Source: Pseudomonadota bacterium (lineage in GTDB: Bacteria; Pseudomonadota; Gammaproteobacteria; Xanthomonadales; Rhodanobacteraceae). Taken from it: DNA of 43,570 nt. Numbering within the stretch: the stretch's first letter is position 1; the number at the start of each line of letters is the position of its first letter. A program made the position numbers and the translations under genes. Below, one piece after another: positions 7,397 through 14,945 of this stretch. The notes under the pieces are model-generated. The model did not search any database, had not been told where the DNA came from, and saw only the letters and a program-made list of their open reading frames with translations. The stretch lies in assembly GCA_029561145.1 (NCBI GenBank), contig JAKQJM010000050.1:1-43570 (forward strand), read 5' to 3'.

Positions 7397-8104
7397 ATGA
7401 TCGAACTGATCGGTTTCGATGGCGACGACACACTCTGGCAAAGCCAGGACTTCTACGATGCGGCGCAGGCCGAGTTCGAGCGCATCGTCGGCACCTATGT
7501 CGATCTCGCTGACGCCCGCGTGCACGAGCGACTGCTCGCTGTCGAGACGAGAAATATCCATGTCTTCGGTTACGGCGCCAAGGGCATGACCCTGTCGATG
7601 ATCGAAGCGGCCTTCGACATCACCGCTGGCCTGATCAGTTCGCAGCATCTCCATCGTCTGGTCGGCATCGGCAAGGAAGTGCTCGCGCATCCGGTCAATC
7701 TGCTGCCCGGCATACGTGAAGCGGTCGAAGCGGTCGCGGTGGACTATCGGATCGTGCTGATCACGAAGGGCGATCTCATCCACCAGCAGGCCAAGGTCGC
7801 GCGTTCGGATCTTGGCGACCTGTTCCATCGCATCGAGATCGTGTCGGAGAAGGATCCGGCGGCGTATGCGCGCGTGCTCGCCGAGTGCGGCGTCGAGGCT
7901 TCGTCGTTCGTCATGGTCGGAAACTCGCTGCGATCGGATATCGCTCCGGTCATCGAGCTCGGAGGATGGGGCGTCTACATGCCTTACCACTCGACCTGGT
8001 CGCTCGAGACCAACCCGGAATTCGCGATCGGCAATCCACGCATGGTGCAGGTCGATGGAGCCGAGGCGATTCCGGCGGCCATAGCGCGGCTCGCCGCGGC
8101 TTGA
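7397..8104 (+). CDS. HAD-superfamily hydrolase
   Basis: This is a 235-residue cytoplasmic phosphatase-like protein. Motif I is GFDGDDTLW with nucleophile Asp8 and general acid Asp10. Motif II is VLITKGD, and motifs III/IV are EKDP and VGNSLRSDI, completing a HAD active site. The segment between motif I and II (~15-110) is a helical cap, giving a subclass-I HAD similar to small-metabolite phosphatases. The start was taken at the ATG at 7397, which begins directly with the beta strand before motif I; a GAGGA element lies about 12 nt upstream. The substrate cannot be told from sequence. It is probably co-transcribed with the diguanylate cyclase 78 nt upstream. Confidence 0.88.
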   Translation: MIELIGFDGDDTLWQSQDFYDAAQAEFERIVGTYVDLADARVHERLLAVETRNIHVFGYGAKGMTLSMIEAAFDITAGLISSQHLHRLVGIGKEVLAHPVNLLPGIREAVEAVAVDYRIVLITKGDLIHQQAKVARSDLGDLFHRIEIVSEKDPAAYARVLAECGVEASSFVMVGNSLRSDIAPVIELGGWGVYMPYHSTWSLETNPEFAIGNPRMVQVDGAEAIPAAIARLAAA

Positions 8105-8268
8105 GGACCAGCCTGTCCTCTCAATGAGCCGTCGAGCGTGTCTGGAGAGACCTCGGTTGTGATGTCGAACCGTGCAGGCGCCCCTCGACCTGGCGACATT
8201 CTCTCCGCGTCAGTGCGATGAGGAGTGCCGCCGGATGAATCGTCGGCCGGCGTCGCGTTCCAGACAGC

Positions 8269-8309
8269 AAAAAAACCGCCGACAGTCCCGTGGAGTGACT
8301 GTGCGGCGG
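8269..8309 (-). terminator. Rho-independent terminator of the EF-hand gene
   Basis: Read on the minus strand, a 12-bp G+C-rich stem (one bulged C) with a 9-nt loop is followed by seven Ts (8269-8275). It lies 29 nt after the EF-hand gene stop codon, an ideal position. Confidence 0.9.
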
Positions 8310-8337
8310 CTTCGGCAGGACGCTGCCGACGATTCAC

Positions 8338-8616
8338 TTAGCGATCCTCGTGGTCCAGATCCATCCAGGACGTGTACTCGGCCTGCGAAAGCCTGCCGTC
8401 GCCATCGCTGTCGATCCTGGCGAAATCCTGGCCGATGGTCGGATAGGAAATGAGCTCGTCCTTGGTCAGGAAGCCGTCGCGATTGCTGTCGGCCTTGGTC
8501 CATTCGGGCGCGGAAACCCTGGCGGCGACGGGATCGGGGGGCTCCGCATAAGCGGCGACCGCGGCGATCGCGAGGACAACGGCAAACAAAGGACTTGAGG
8601 CGCGCGGAAATTTCAT
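8338..8616 (-). CDS. Exported EF-hand calcium-binding protein
   Basis: This is a 92-residue protein with signal peptide (cleavage likely after AAYA, residue 24) and two EF-hand loops: Asp43-x-Asn45-x-Asp47-Gly-x-Leu...Glu54 and Asp69-x-Asp71-x-Asp73-Gly-x-Leu...Glu80. All metal-ligand positions are intact, so it probably binds two calcium ions in the periplasm. The ATG at 8616 is preferred over one 6 nt upstream because AAGGAG then has a 7-nt spacing. A perfect GTGAAATTTCAC palindrome sits 63 bp upstream. It is monocistronic with its own terminator. Confidence 0.88.
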   Translation of the reverse strand: MKFPRASSPLFAVVLAIAAVAAYAEPPDPVAARVSAPEWTKADSNRDGFLTKDELISYPTIGQDFARIDSDGDGRLSQAEYTSWMDLDHEDR

Positions 8617-9022
8617 CGTCATTCTCCTTGAGGCAGGACAGACAGGCGATGTCGCCCAGGGAGGACACAACATCGCCGGTGAAATTTCACACGTGACAAC
8701 AGACTCGAGCATGAACTGGAGCGTGAACGAATTCGACGTTCAAGGAACCGACAGGTTGTCTTGTACTTAGGGCGCGCGTTTCCCCGCTGGTCGAGGCCTT
8801 TCCCCATGACAGTTTCCTGTATGGGATGTGGCGCCGACAAGAAACGACAGCCCGCATTCACGCACCTGAAGGCCATCCTGTGGCCTCGGTAGCAGGGTGC
8901 TCTGGTGATTCCGGTCCGCGCGCAGGATTGAACGTGTCGGGCCGAAGCGGATGAGGGACCTTGCGTCCGGAGTTGCAAAGAAATTCCAGTCGCCCGTTGC
9001 GGGCTTTCCAAGGAGATTCGTC
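8617..9022. other. Divergent intergenic region
   Basis: I see no gene in these ~400 bp between the EF-hand gene and the DUF3309 gene. Contents seen: the palindrome at 8679-8690 and a 6-bp stem-loop AGGCCA/TGGCCT near 8871-8887. No strong -10/-35 pair stands out on either strand. Confidence 0.4.
8679..8690. promoter_or_regulatory. Palindrome GTGAAATTTCAC upstream of EF-hand gene
   Basis: This 12-bp perfect palindrome lies 63 bp upstream of the EF-hand start codon, where an operator would overlap or flank the promoter. The binding protein is unknown. Confidence 0.4.
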
Positions 9023-9181
9023 ATGACGCTTTCGACCATTCTGCTGATCCTCTTCATCCTTCTCCTGCTGGGTGCACTGCCGACCTGGGGCTACAGCCGA
9101 AATTGGGGCTACGGTCCAAGCGGCGGATTGGGTCTCGTCGTCGTCATCATCGTCGTGCTGCTGCTGATGGGGCGCATCTGA
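9023..9181 (+). CDS. DUF3309 mini membrane protein
   Basis: This is a 52-residue protein: hydrophobic helix (4-17), the conserved LGALPTWGYSRNWGYGPSGG stretch, then a second helix (36-50) ending LLMGRI. This is the full-length pattern of DUF3309, short two-helix proteins of Proteobacteria with unknown role. The ATG at 9023 is preceded by AAGGAGA. It appears to be monocistronic. Confidence 0.9.
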   Translation: MTLSTILLILFILLLLGALPTWGYSRNWGYGPSGGLGLVVVIIVVLLLMGRI

Positions 9182-9220
9182 AAAACAAAAAGCCCGCTTC
9201 GACGGCGTCGAGGCGGGCTT
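9182..9220 (-). terminator. Terminator between convergent genes
   Basis: A long stem (AAGCCCGC...GCGGGCTT, 9190-9220, with the inner TCGAC/GTCGA also pairing) is followed on the minus strand by a T-rich tract (9182-9192). It therefore terminates the small minus-strand gene. On the plus strand it lacks a T-run but may still stop transcription of the DUF3309 gene. Confidence 0.8.
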
Positions 9221-9314
9221 GGGTTCGATGCGACACGGCATTCAGAATACAGGGGTCTAGCTTGTCGGCGTTTACATCGGGGGATATCCGCTCGACAGAT
9301 TGCGTTTCTTGGCC

Positions 9315-9590
9315 TTATGCCGCCTTCGCGCGGTAGCAGCTTGCTTCCTCGACGCGCTTGCGTGCCGCAGCCATCGAGGTATGGAATTCAAGTGCCGGCA
9401 TCGCATCGGTATCGAGCGAGGTCCACCAGGTCAATGCAAAATTTCCGTCCGGCCACGGGCCTGATACGCCTGCCACGGGAACGTCATCGAGGATCGCAAC
9501 CTGGAGCAGGCCGTTGTAACGCATATCCCAGATGATCGCAGGCGCCAGAGGTTCCGTTTTTGCAAACCCGATCTGGAGGAGCTGGCCCAT
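9315..9590 (-). CDS. Small hypothetical protein
   Basis: This is a 91-residue soluble protein starting MGQLLQIGFAKTEPLAPAIIWDM. It has no signal peptide or membrane segment and ends in a basic helix (SMAAARKRVEEASCYRAKAA). The ATG is preceded by GGAG at 7 nt, and a good terminator follows, which supports it being a real gene. I do not recognise the family. It is divergent from the adaptor gene at 10121. Confidence 0.62.
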   Translation of the reverse strand: MGQLLQIGFAKTEPLAPAIIWDMRYNGLLQVAILDDVPVAGVSGPWPDGNFALTWWTSLDTDAMPALEFHTSMAAARKRVEEASCYRAKAA

Positions 9591-9876
9591 TTTTGATCTC
9601 CATGTATGGAATGGTAAAAGTCTGAGCGGTTACAGCAAGCCTCATGCCAAAAATGGATGTCTCGCTGTTCCTGGCGCGCCTTTACCGGTCTATTTGCGAG
9701 CTGCGTCACACTAATGCCTGCTTTTGAATCGAGATTCAGCCTCGAACGACAGCAAATGGGCCGATAACTGAACGGCGCGCGCGGATACTTTTGACATAAG
9801 CAGACAAGTTCGGCGGTGAACGCGGCCGTCTGCGGGAAGCTGAACACTTCATGTGGACTTTTTGTCATTGCGCACT

Positions 9877-9892
9877 GCAAGGCATGCCTTGC
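9877..9892. promoter_or_regulatory. Palindrome GCAAGGCATGCCTTGC, candidate enhancer site
   Basis: This perfect 16-bp palindrome lies about 215 bp upstream of the putative -12 element. Sigma-54 activators bind palindromic sites roughly 80-250 bp upstream of the promoter. A related palindrome, GCAAGGCCTTGC, occurs at 25461-25472 just before the response regulator gene, which makes it a candidate site for that regulator. Confidence 0.4.
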
Positions 9893-10093
9893 CCGTTTCC
9901 CGGACAGGCAGCAGGACGCGGCGAGCTCCGGATCCGCGCAGGACCGCAATCGTGTCGTCATCGGTTCGCCCGGCGGTCGGACATGAACGCTTTCGAAAAC
10001 CACTGTTCGATTCCGGACGCCCGAGCGTCGCAGCCGTCTGCGGACTTCTGAAAATAATCAATGAAATCATGCGATTGGTGTTGACGATGCGAT

Positions 10094-10109
10094 TGGCACA
10101 AGTTGTGCT
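10094..10109 (+). promoter_or_regulatory. Putative sigma-54 (-24/-12) promoter of the ABC array
   Basis: TGGCACA-AGTT-GTGCT matches the sigma-54 consensus TGGCACr-N4-TTGCw with one mismatch, and the GG (10095-10096) and GC (10107-10108) are exactly 12 nt apart. Transcription would start about 10119-10122, at or next to the ATG at 10121, giving a nearly leaderless mRNA; no Shine-Dalgarno sequence precedes that ATG. The array encodes its own NtrC-type activator. Caution: the same bases also form the dyad GCACAA-G-TTGTGC, so a repressor site is an alternative. Confidence 0.5.
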
Positions 10110-10120
10110 GAACAACCTCC

Positions 10121-11371
10121 ATGGACATCGCACGCCCCGAACTGAAACTACGCAAGCGCCGCCGCCAGCTCCTGATCGGAGCCGCCCTCGGAATCCTCGT
10201 CATCGCGACCGCGATCGGCATCATGGCGCTGGGTCCGGCCATGCCTTCGGTGGAGCGCAGCAGCGTTCTTGTCGATACCGTCAAACGGGGCGAACTGCTG
10301 CGCGAGGTGCGCGGGCCGGGCACCCTGGTACCGAAGGAGATCCGCTGGATCGCGGCGGAAACCGCGGCGCGTGTCGAACGCGTCCTGGTCAAGCCCGGAG
10401 CGGCAGTCGAAGCCGACACGGTCATCCTTGAACTGAGCAACCCGGAAGTCGACGATCAACTGCTGGCCGCGACCGCGGCATTGACGGCGGCGCAATCGGA
10501 CCTGGCCGCGAAGCGCACCGAACTCAAGTCGCGCCTGCTCGACCAGCAGGCCGCGCAGGCGCAGGCGAAGACCGACTATGAAACCGCGCGCATGCAGGCC
10601 GAATCGGAAAAAAGTGTCGCCGAGAAAGGCATCATCCCGGCGGTACAGTACAAGAAGAGTCTGGTTGTGCTCGAACAGCTCAAGTACCGCGTCGACATCG
10701 AACAGCAGCGTGTCGCCGAGTTCGAGCGCAACATCAACGCGCAATTGAGCGCCGAGCAGGCCCGCCTTGATCAATTGGCGAACACGCGCGATCTGCGCCA
10801 GCGCCAGGCCGACGGGCTCAAGGTGCGGGCGGGCATTGCAGGCGTGCTGCAACGGGTGCCGGTCGAGGAAGGACAGCAGGTCGCGGCGGGCAGCAATCTC
10901 GCCCGCGTCGCCCGTCCGGGTGACCTCATGGCCGAGTTGCGCATCGCGGAGACCCAGGCAAAGGACATCGTCATCGGCCAGCCTGCGCGCATCGACACGC
11001 GCAACGGCATCGTCGGCGGCAAGGTGCTGCGTGTGGACCCCGCCGTACAGAACGGCACCGTGCAGGTCGACGTCGAACTCGAGGGGGAATTGCCGGTTGG
11101 CGCGCGCCCCGACCTTTCCGTCGACGGCACGATCGAGATCGAGCGCCTGGCCGACGTGCTCTACGTCGGGCGCCCCGCATTCGGGCAGCCGGATTCGGAA
11201 GTGCGGCTGTTCAAGGTCGATGCCGACGAGGTGGCGGCGCGCGTACCGGTGCAGCTCGGCCGCAGTTCGGTCAACCTGATCGAGATACGCGCGGGTCTTG
11301 TCGCGGGCGATCGCGTCATCCTTTCCGACACCAGTGCCTGGGACCAGAACGATCGAATCCGCTTGAATTGA
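10121..11371 (+). CDS. HlyD/MacA-type periplasmic adaptor subunit
   Basis: This is a 416-residue membrane-fusion protein. A basic N-terminus and one membrane helix (~18-38) anchor it in the inner membrane. The first lipoyl half (VERVLVKPGAAVEADTVILEL, ~85-105), a long Ala/Gln/Glu-rich coiled coil (~110-230), the second lipoyl half (VRAGIAGVLQRVPVEEGQQV, ~236-260) and a beta-barrel region (~270-345) follow in order. Such adaptors link inner-membrane transporters to an outer-membrane channel; no TolC-like gene is present in the window. The start MDIARPELKLRKRRR is typical of adaptors associated with multi-permease ABC sets. It is the first gene of the array, 148 nt before the ATPase. Confidence 0.92.
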   Translation: MDIARPELKLRKRRRQLLIGAALGILVIATAIGIMALGPAMPSVERSSVLVDTVKRGELLREVRGPGTLVPKEIRWIAAETAARVERVLVKPGAAVEADTVILELSNPEVDDQLLAATAALTAAQSDLAAKRTELKSRLLDQQAAQAQAKTDYETARMQAESEKSVAEKGIIPAVQYKKSLVVLEQLKYRVDIEQQRVAEFERNINAQLSAEQARLDQLANTRDLRQRQADGLKVRAGIAGVLQRVPVEEGQQVAAGSNLARVARPGDLMAELRIAETQAKDIVIGQPARIDTRNGIVGGKVLRVDPAVQNGTVQVDVELEGELPVGARPDLSVDGTIEIERLADVLYVGRPAFGQPDSEVRLFKVDADEVAARVPVQLGRSSVNLIEIRAGLVAGDRVILSDTSAWDQNDRIRLN

Positions 11372-11423
11372 CTTCGCCACCGTCGTCCCTGGCGATGTGC
11401 CGGATGACACGTTTGATTGATTT

Positions 11424-11446
11424 CCGATCAGGCTCAGGACGAACGG
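11424..11446 (-). repeat. REP-like dispersed repeat (inverted copy)
   Basis: On the minus strand this reads CCGTTCGTCCTGAGCCTGAT, the same core as the copies at 5951 and 33631. It sits in the 148-nt gap between the adaptor and the first ATPase gene. Confidence 0.5.
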
Positions 11447-11519
11447 CCGAGGTGCATCAGGACTCTCCATCAATGCCATCGCCAATCCGCAAGCATCACC
11501 TCCAACAGGACAGCAGATC

Positions 11520-12272
11520 ATGAGCTCAGGCAATACCTCGCTGATCCATCTCGACAATATCCAGAAGGTCTTCCTGACCGATGAAGTCGAGACGCACGCC
11601 CTGGCTGGCGTGCACATCGATATTGCCAAGGGCGAGTACGTGTCGATCACGGGTCCGTCCGGTTGCGGCAAGTCGACCCTGCTGGCGATCCTCGGACTGC
11701 TCGATTCGCCAACCGAAGGCCGCTACACCCTGAACGGTCGCGAGGTCGCCGATATCGGCGCCAGCGAACGGGCGGCGATCCGCAACCAGGAAATCGGCTT
11801 CGTGTTCCAGGCCTTCAACCTGATCGGTGATCTCAGCGTGTTCGAGAACGTCGAACTGCCACTGACCTATCGTGATGGCGTGTCGAAGGCCGAACGCCGC
11901 GAGCGCGCGGTGTCGGCACTTGAACGGGTCGGCATGGCGCATCGCGTCAAGCACTATCCGGCGCAACTGTCCGGCGGCCAGCAGCAACGTGTTGCCGTGG
12001 CGCGCGCCCTGGTCGGATCGCCATCGATCCTGCTGGCCGATGAGCCGACCGGCAACCTCGACTCGAAGAATGGCGAAGCGGTCATGGCCCTGCTCGATGA
12101 ACTGCACAAGGCCGGCTCCACGATCTGCATGGTCACGCACGATCCGCGTTATGCCGATTTCGCCGACCGCAAGATCTTCATGTTTGATGGCCGCGTCGTC
12201 GATGAGGAAACCATGCATCGGCTGCGCCATGAGGAAGACCAGCGCCTCGTGCGTCCTGCGCGCAACGCCTAG
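11520..12272 (+). CDS. MacB/LolD-type ABC transporter ATPase (first)
   Basis: This is a 250-residue ABC ATPase that powers the permeases. Walker A GPSGCGKST is at 45-53, the Q-loop Gln at 98, signature LSGGQQQRVAVARAL from 151, Walker [14 protein letters not shown] from 171, and the H-loop His at 208 (VTHD). All are canonical, so it is catalytically complete. It belongs to the MacB/LolD group that works with FtsX-type permeases. A 20-residue C-terminal extension (RLRHEEDQRLVRPARNA) follows the core domain. The permease stub begins 41 nt later. Confidence 0.95.
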   Translation: MSSGNTSLIHLDNIQKVFLTDEVETHALAGVHIDIAKGEYVSITGPSGCGKSTLLAILGLLDSPTEGRYTLNGREVADIGASERAAIRNQEIGFVFQAFNLIGDLSVFENVELPLTYRDGVSKAERRERAVSALERVGMAHRVKHYPAQLSGGQQQRVAVARALVGSPSILLADEPTGNLDSKNGEAVMALLDELHKAGSTICMVTHDPRYADFADRKIFMFDGRVVDEETMHRLRHEEDQRLVRPARNA

Positions 12273-12313
12273 AAGTTCGACGCTGTCTTCCCATCTTGAT
12301 CAGGCCGATCGCC

Positions 12314-12537
12314 ATGCCGGACACCATGCTTCAGGACTTGCGTTTCAGCTTCCGTATCCTCGCCTCGCGGCCGCGCCACTCGGGGCGGTTGTGTTGATTC
12401 TCGCCGTCGGCATCGGCGCCAACGTGCTCGTGTTCCATCTGGTCGATGGAATCCTCGTCCGCGCATTGCCATATCGCGATGACAGCCAGCGGGTCTACAT
12501 CCCAGGACAACATCTCGAAGGAGGCCTCGATCGATGA
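12314..12537 (+). pseudogene. Frameshifted stub of a MacB/FtsX-type permease
   Basis: The ATG at 12314 opens MPDTMLQDLRFSFRILASRP, the usual N-terminus of these permeases, but runs into a TGA at 12395-12397. One base added in the G-run near 12382-12385 would restore the frame into VVLILAVGIGANVLVFHLVDG and ILVRALPYRDDSQRVYIPG, the typical first membrane helix and PLPY motif. Even so, the frame ends at a TGA (12535-12537) after about 74 residues, against ~800 for its neighbours. That TGA overlaps the ATG of the next permease (ATGA), and a strong AAGGAGG lies within the stub. It is a deletion remnant of a sixth permease, possibly retained as a leader for coupled translation. Confidence 0.75.
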
Positions 12538-14945
12538 ATGCGCTGCTCCACGAAATGCGTGATGCAAGCCGCGGATTGCTCGCACGGCCCGGATTCTCGA
12601 TCCTGATCGTTGCCGTGCTCGCCGCTGGACTGGCCTGCGTGCTGTTCATGATGGTCCTCGTGTACGGACTCGTGATCCGGCCACTTCCATTCAACGCGCC
12701 GGAGCAACTGCTGCATCTCGGCCTCACCCAGAGCGAGCGGCCGGACCGGATCGGCACGATCAGCGGACACGACCTGGTCCACTGGCAAAGCCGGCTTGCC
12801 GAAGTCGCTGATGTCGCGGCGTTTCAGCGGCAGACCGTCAACCTCAGCGACGAAGGGCGTGCCGAACGCTATGCCGGCGCATCGATCACGAGCAACCTGC
12901 TGCGCGTCATTGGCGTCCCCGCGCAGCTCGGGCGCACGTTCACCGCCGCCGATGGATTGCCCGGTGCGCCGGCGACGGTGATCCTCTCCGACACGGTATG
13001 GCGGCAGCGCTACAACGCGGACCCCGCGATCATCGGTCGCGTCCTGCGCATCAATGCGGGCAGTGCGAGCGTGATCGGCGTGATGCCGGCGGATTTCAGC
13101 TATCCGCAAAAGGAGATGCTCTGGACGCCGGCGCCACTCGACGAAGGCGCGACGCGTGACGACGGCGGTGACTGGGTGGTGGTCGCCCGGCTCCGTGCCG
13201 AAGCGAGCGCGACCGCGCTGCGCGCGACCCTCGACAACTGGTATGCGGATGCAAGAGCCGAATCGCCGCGCTATTTCGAAACGCGCAGTGTCGGCGTCGA
13301 GCCATTGAGCTACCTGATCGTCGATCGCAATACGCGAGCGATCTTCAACGTGATGCTTGCCGCCGTGGTGCTGGTCCTCCTCGTTGCCTGCGCGAATGCT
13401 GCCAACCTCATGCTGAGCCGCACCCTCGCACGGCGCCAGGAACTCGCGGTGCGCGCCGCCCTCGGTGCGAGCCGATCGCGGCTTGCGATCCATCTTCTGT
13501 GCCAGAGCCTCGTGCTGGCCGGGGTCGCCGCGGCGATCGCGTTGCCGATCGGCTGGGCGGCGGTGAGCTGGGTTGACCAGACATTTCGCAACAGCGAGGA
13601 AGGTCCCCCGCACTGGATGCATTTCGATGTGGATGCGCAACTGGTCGGCTTGACCGTCGTTGCGGCATTGCTGACCGGACTGATCACGGGAATCCTGCCG
13701 GCGCTGCGTGCCGGCAGCCAGGTCAACGCGACATTGCGCGACGACAGCCGCGCGGTGGCCGGCGGCGCGTTCGCGCGGATCAGCCGCGGACTGGTCATCG
13801 GCGAGGTCGCGATCTCCTGCGTGTTGCTGGTCGCGGCCGGCGTGATGGTGCGTGGAATGGATCAGTTCGAGACCAGCGACTTCGGCATCCGCACGGAAAA
13901 CCTGCTGACCGCCCGGATTGGCCTGTCCGAAGCCAAATTTCCTGCCGATGATGCGCAGCTTGCCGTGTTCGAGCGGCTGGAGGATGCGTTGCGCGAGGAG
14001 CCGGGAGTGATCGATGCCGGCATCGGCACGACCTTGCCGGGATTGCTCTCCGAAAGCAGGCGCGTGCTCCGCGATGGCGCGGGTCCGGACGATGCGCAAA
14101 CCGTCGTCTATTCCGGACGCATCGATGACCGCTTTGCCTCGACCTACGAGCTCGGCCTCGAGGAAGGGCGCTTTTTCAACGCCTCCGATCGCGCCGATGC
14201 GCCGGCCGTCGCGATCGTCGATCACACGTTCGCGGAAAAGCTCGGCGGAGGCGCCTCGGTGCTCGGTCGCCGCTTCCGCATGGACCCGGACAATCCCGAC
14301 GGCGCGCTGGTCACGGTCGTCGGCGTGATCCGCAGGATCCAGCTCGATGACCTTGACGATCCAGTGCGACCCGCCTTGTTGCGACCCCTGCGGCAGGAGC
14401 CCGAGCGCTACGTCAGCATCGCCATCCGCACGCAGGGCAACCCGCTCGCATTCGTGCCGCGCTTCAACGAAATACTGGGCGAAGTCGAGCCGGACACGCC
14501 GGCGTACTGGGTACGCACCTACGATCAGGTCATCCGCGAAGCCACGTTCGGCGAGTACGTACTGGCCCGGCTGTTCCTCGTCTTCGGCGGCATCTCGCTG
14601 TTTCTCGCCGGAGCAGGCGTGTATGGCGTGATCGCCTTCAACGTGCGCCAGCGCACACGCGAGATCGGCGTGCGTCGCGCGCTCGGCGCACCCGCCGCGA
14701 ACGTATTGCGCAGCCTGCTCGCGCGCGGTGCATGGCAGATCGGCCTCGGCCTCGTGCTGGGACTGCTCATGGCCTGGCCATTCGCGCGCGCCCTGGTCAG
14801 CAGCCTGAATGGTTTCGACGCCGGCAATCCCGCCGTGTATGGCCTGGTCGTCGGCGTCCTCATCCTCGCGGCGCTGATCGCGATCCTCGTTCCGGCCCGC
14901 CGCGCCCTGCGCGTCGATCCGCTCGTGGCGTTGCGCCATGAGTAA
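12534..14945 (+). CDS. Duplicated MacB/FtsX-type ABC permease 1
   Basis: This is an 803-residue inner-membrane permease with two fused halves. Helix 1 (~21-47) leads to a large periplasmic MacB-like domain (~50-260), then an FtsX membrane block from ~270 whose loop RRQELAVRAALGASRSRL (~300) should contact the ATPase. A second signal-like helix (~419-442), a second periplasmic domain (~445-670) and a second FtsX block with TREIGVRRALGA (~707) follow. It ends with the family tail DPLVALRHE. AAGGAGG precedes the ATG, which overlaps the stub's stop. MacB-type permeases do not form a classical channel but transmit force to periplasmic partners to drive export. Substrate unknown. It is closest in text to permease 2. 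Confidence 0.93.
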   Translation: MNALLHEMRDASRGLLARPGFSILIVAVLAAGLACVLFMMVLVYGLVIRPLPFNAPEQLLHLGLTQSERPDRIGTISGHDLVHWQSRLAEVADVAAFQRQTVNLSDEGRAERYAGASITSNLLRVIGVPAQLGRTFTAADGLPGAPATVILSDTVWRQRYNADPAIIGRVLRINAGSASVIGVMPADFSYPQKEMLWTPAPLDEGATRDDGGDWVVVARLRAEASATALRATLDNWYADARAESPRYFETRSVGVEPLSYLIVDRNTRAIFNVMLAAVVLVLLVACANAANLMLSRTLARRQELAVRAALGASRSRLAIHLLCQSLVLAGVAAAIALPIGWAAVSWVDQTFRNSEEGPPHWMHFDVDAQLVGLTVVAALLTGLITGILPALRAGSQVNATLRDDSRAVAGGAFARISRGLVIGEVAISCVLLVAAGVMVRGMDQFETSDFGIRTENLLTARIGLSEAKFPADDAQLAVFERLEDALREEPGVIDAGIGTTLPGLLSESRRVLRDGAGPDDAQTVVYSGRIDDRFASTYELGLEEGRFFNASDRADAPAVAIVDHTFAEKLGGGASVLGRRFRMDPDNPDGALVTVVGVIRRIQLDDLDDPVRPALLRPLRQEPERYVSIAIRTQGNPLAFVPRFNEILGEVEPDTPAYWVRTYDQVIREATFGEYVLARLFLVFGGISLFLAGAGVYGVIAFNVRQRTREIGVRRALGAPAANVLRSLLARGAWQIGLGLVLGLLMAWPFARALVSSLNGFDAGNPAVYGLVVGVLILAALIAILVPARRALRVDPLVALRHE

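Larger units (their letters stand above)
9591..10120. other. Long regulatory intergenic region before the ABC array
   Basis: This 530-bp stretch has no credible gene. It lies between a divergent small gene and the ABC array and appears to be regulatory DNA: a 16-bp palindrome at 9877-9892, an 18-bp-spaced repeat of ATGCGATTGG (10069-10078 and 10087-10096), and a -24/-12-like element ending 11 nt before the adaptor start. Confidence 0.5.

Noticed and set aside
8105-8137. GAGGAC/GTCCTC stem-loop after the HAD gene as terminator
   Set aside because: The 6-bp stem is not followed by a T-run on the plus strand, so intrinsic termination cannot be claimed.
9788-9820. TTGACA-like -35 in the intergenic region before the ABC array
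   Set aside because: No acceptable -10 follows at 16-18 nt on the plus strand, and the start codon is over 300 nt away.
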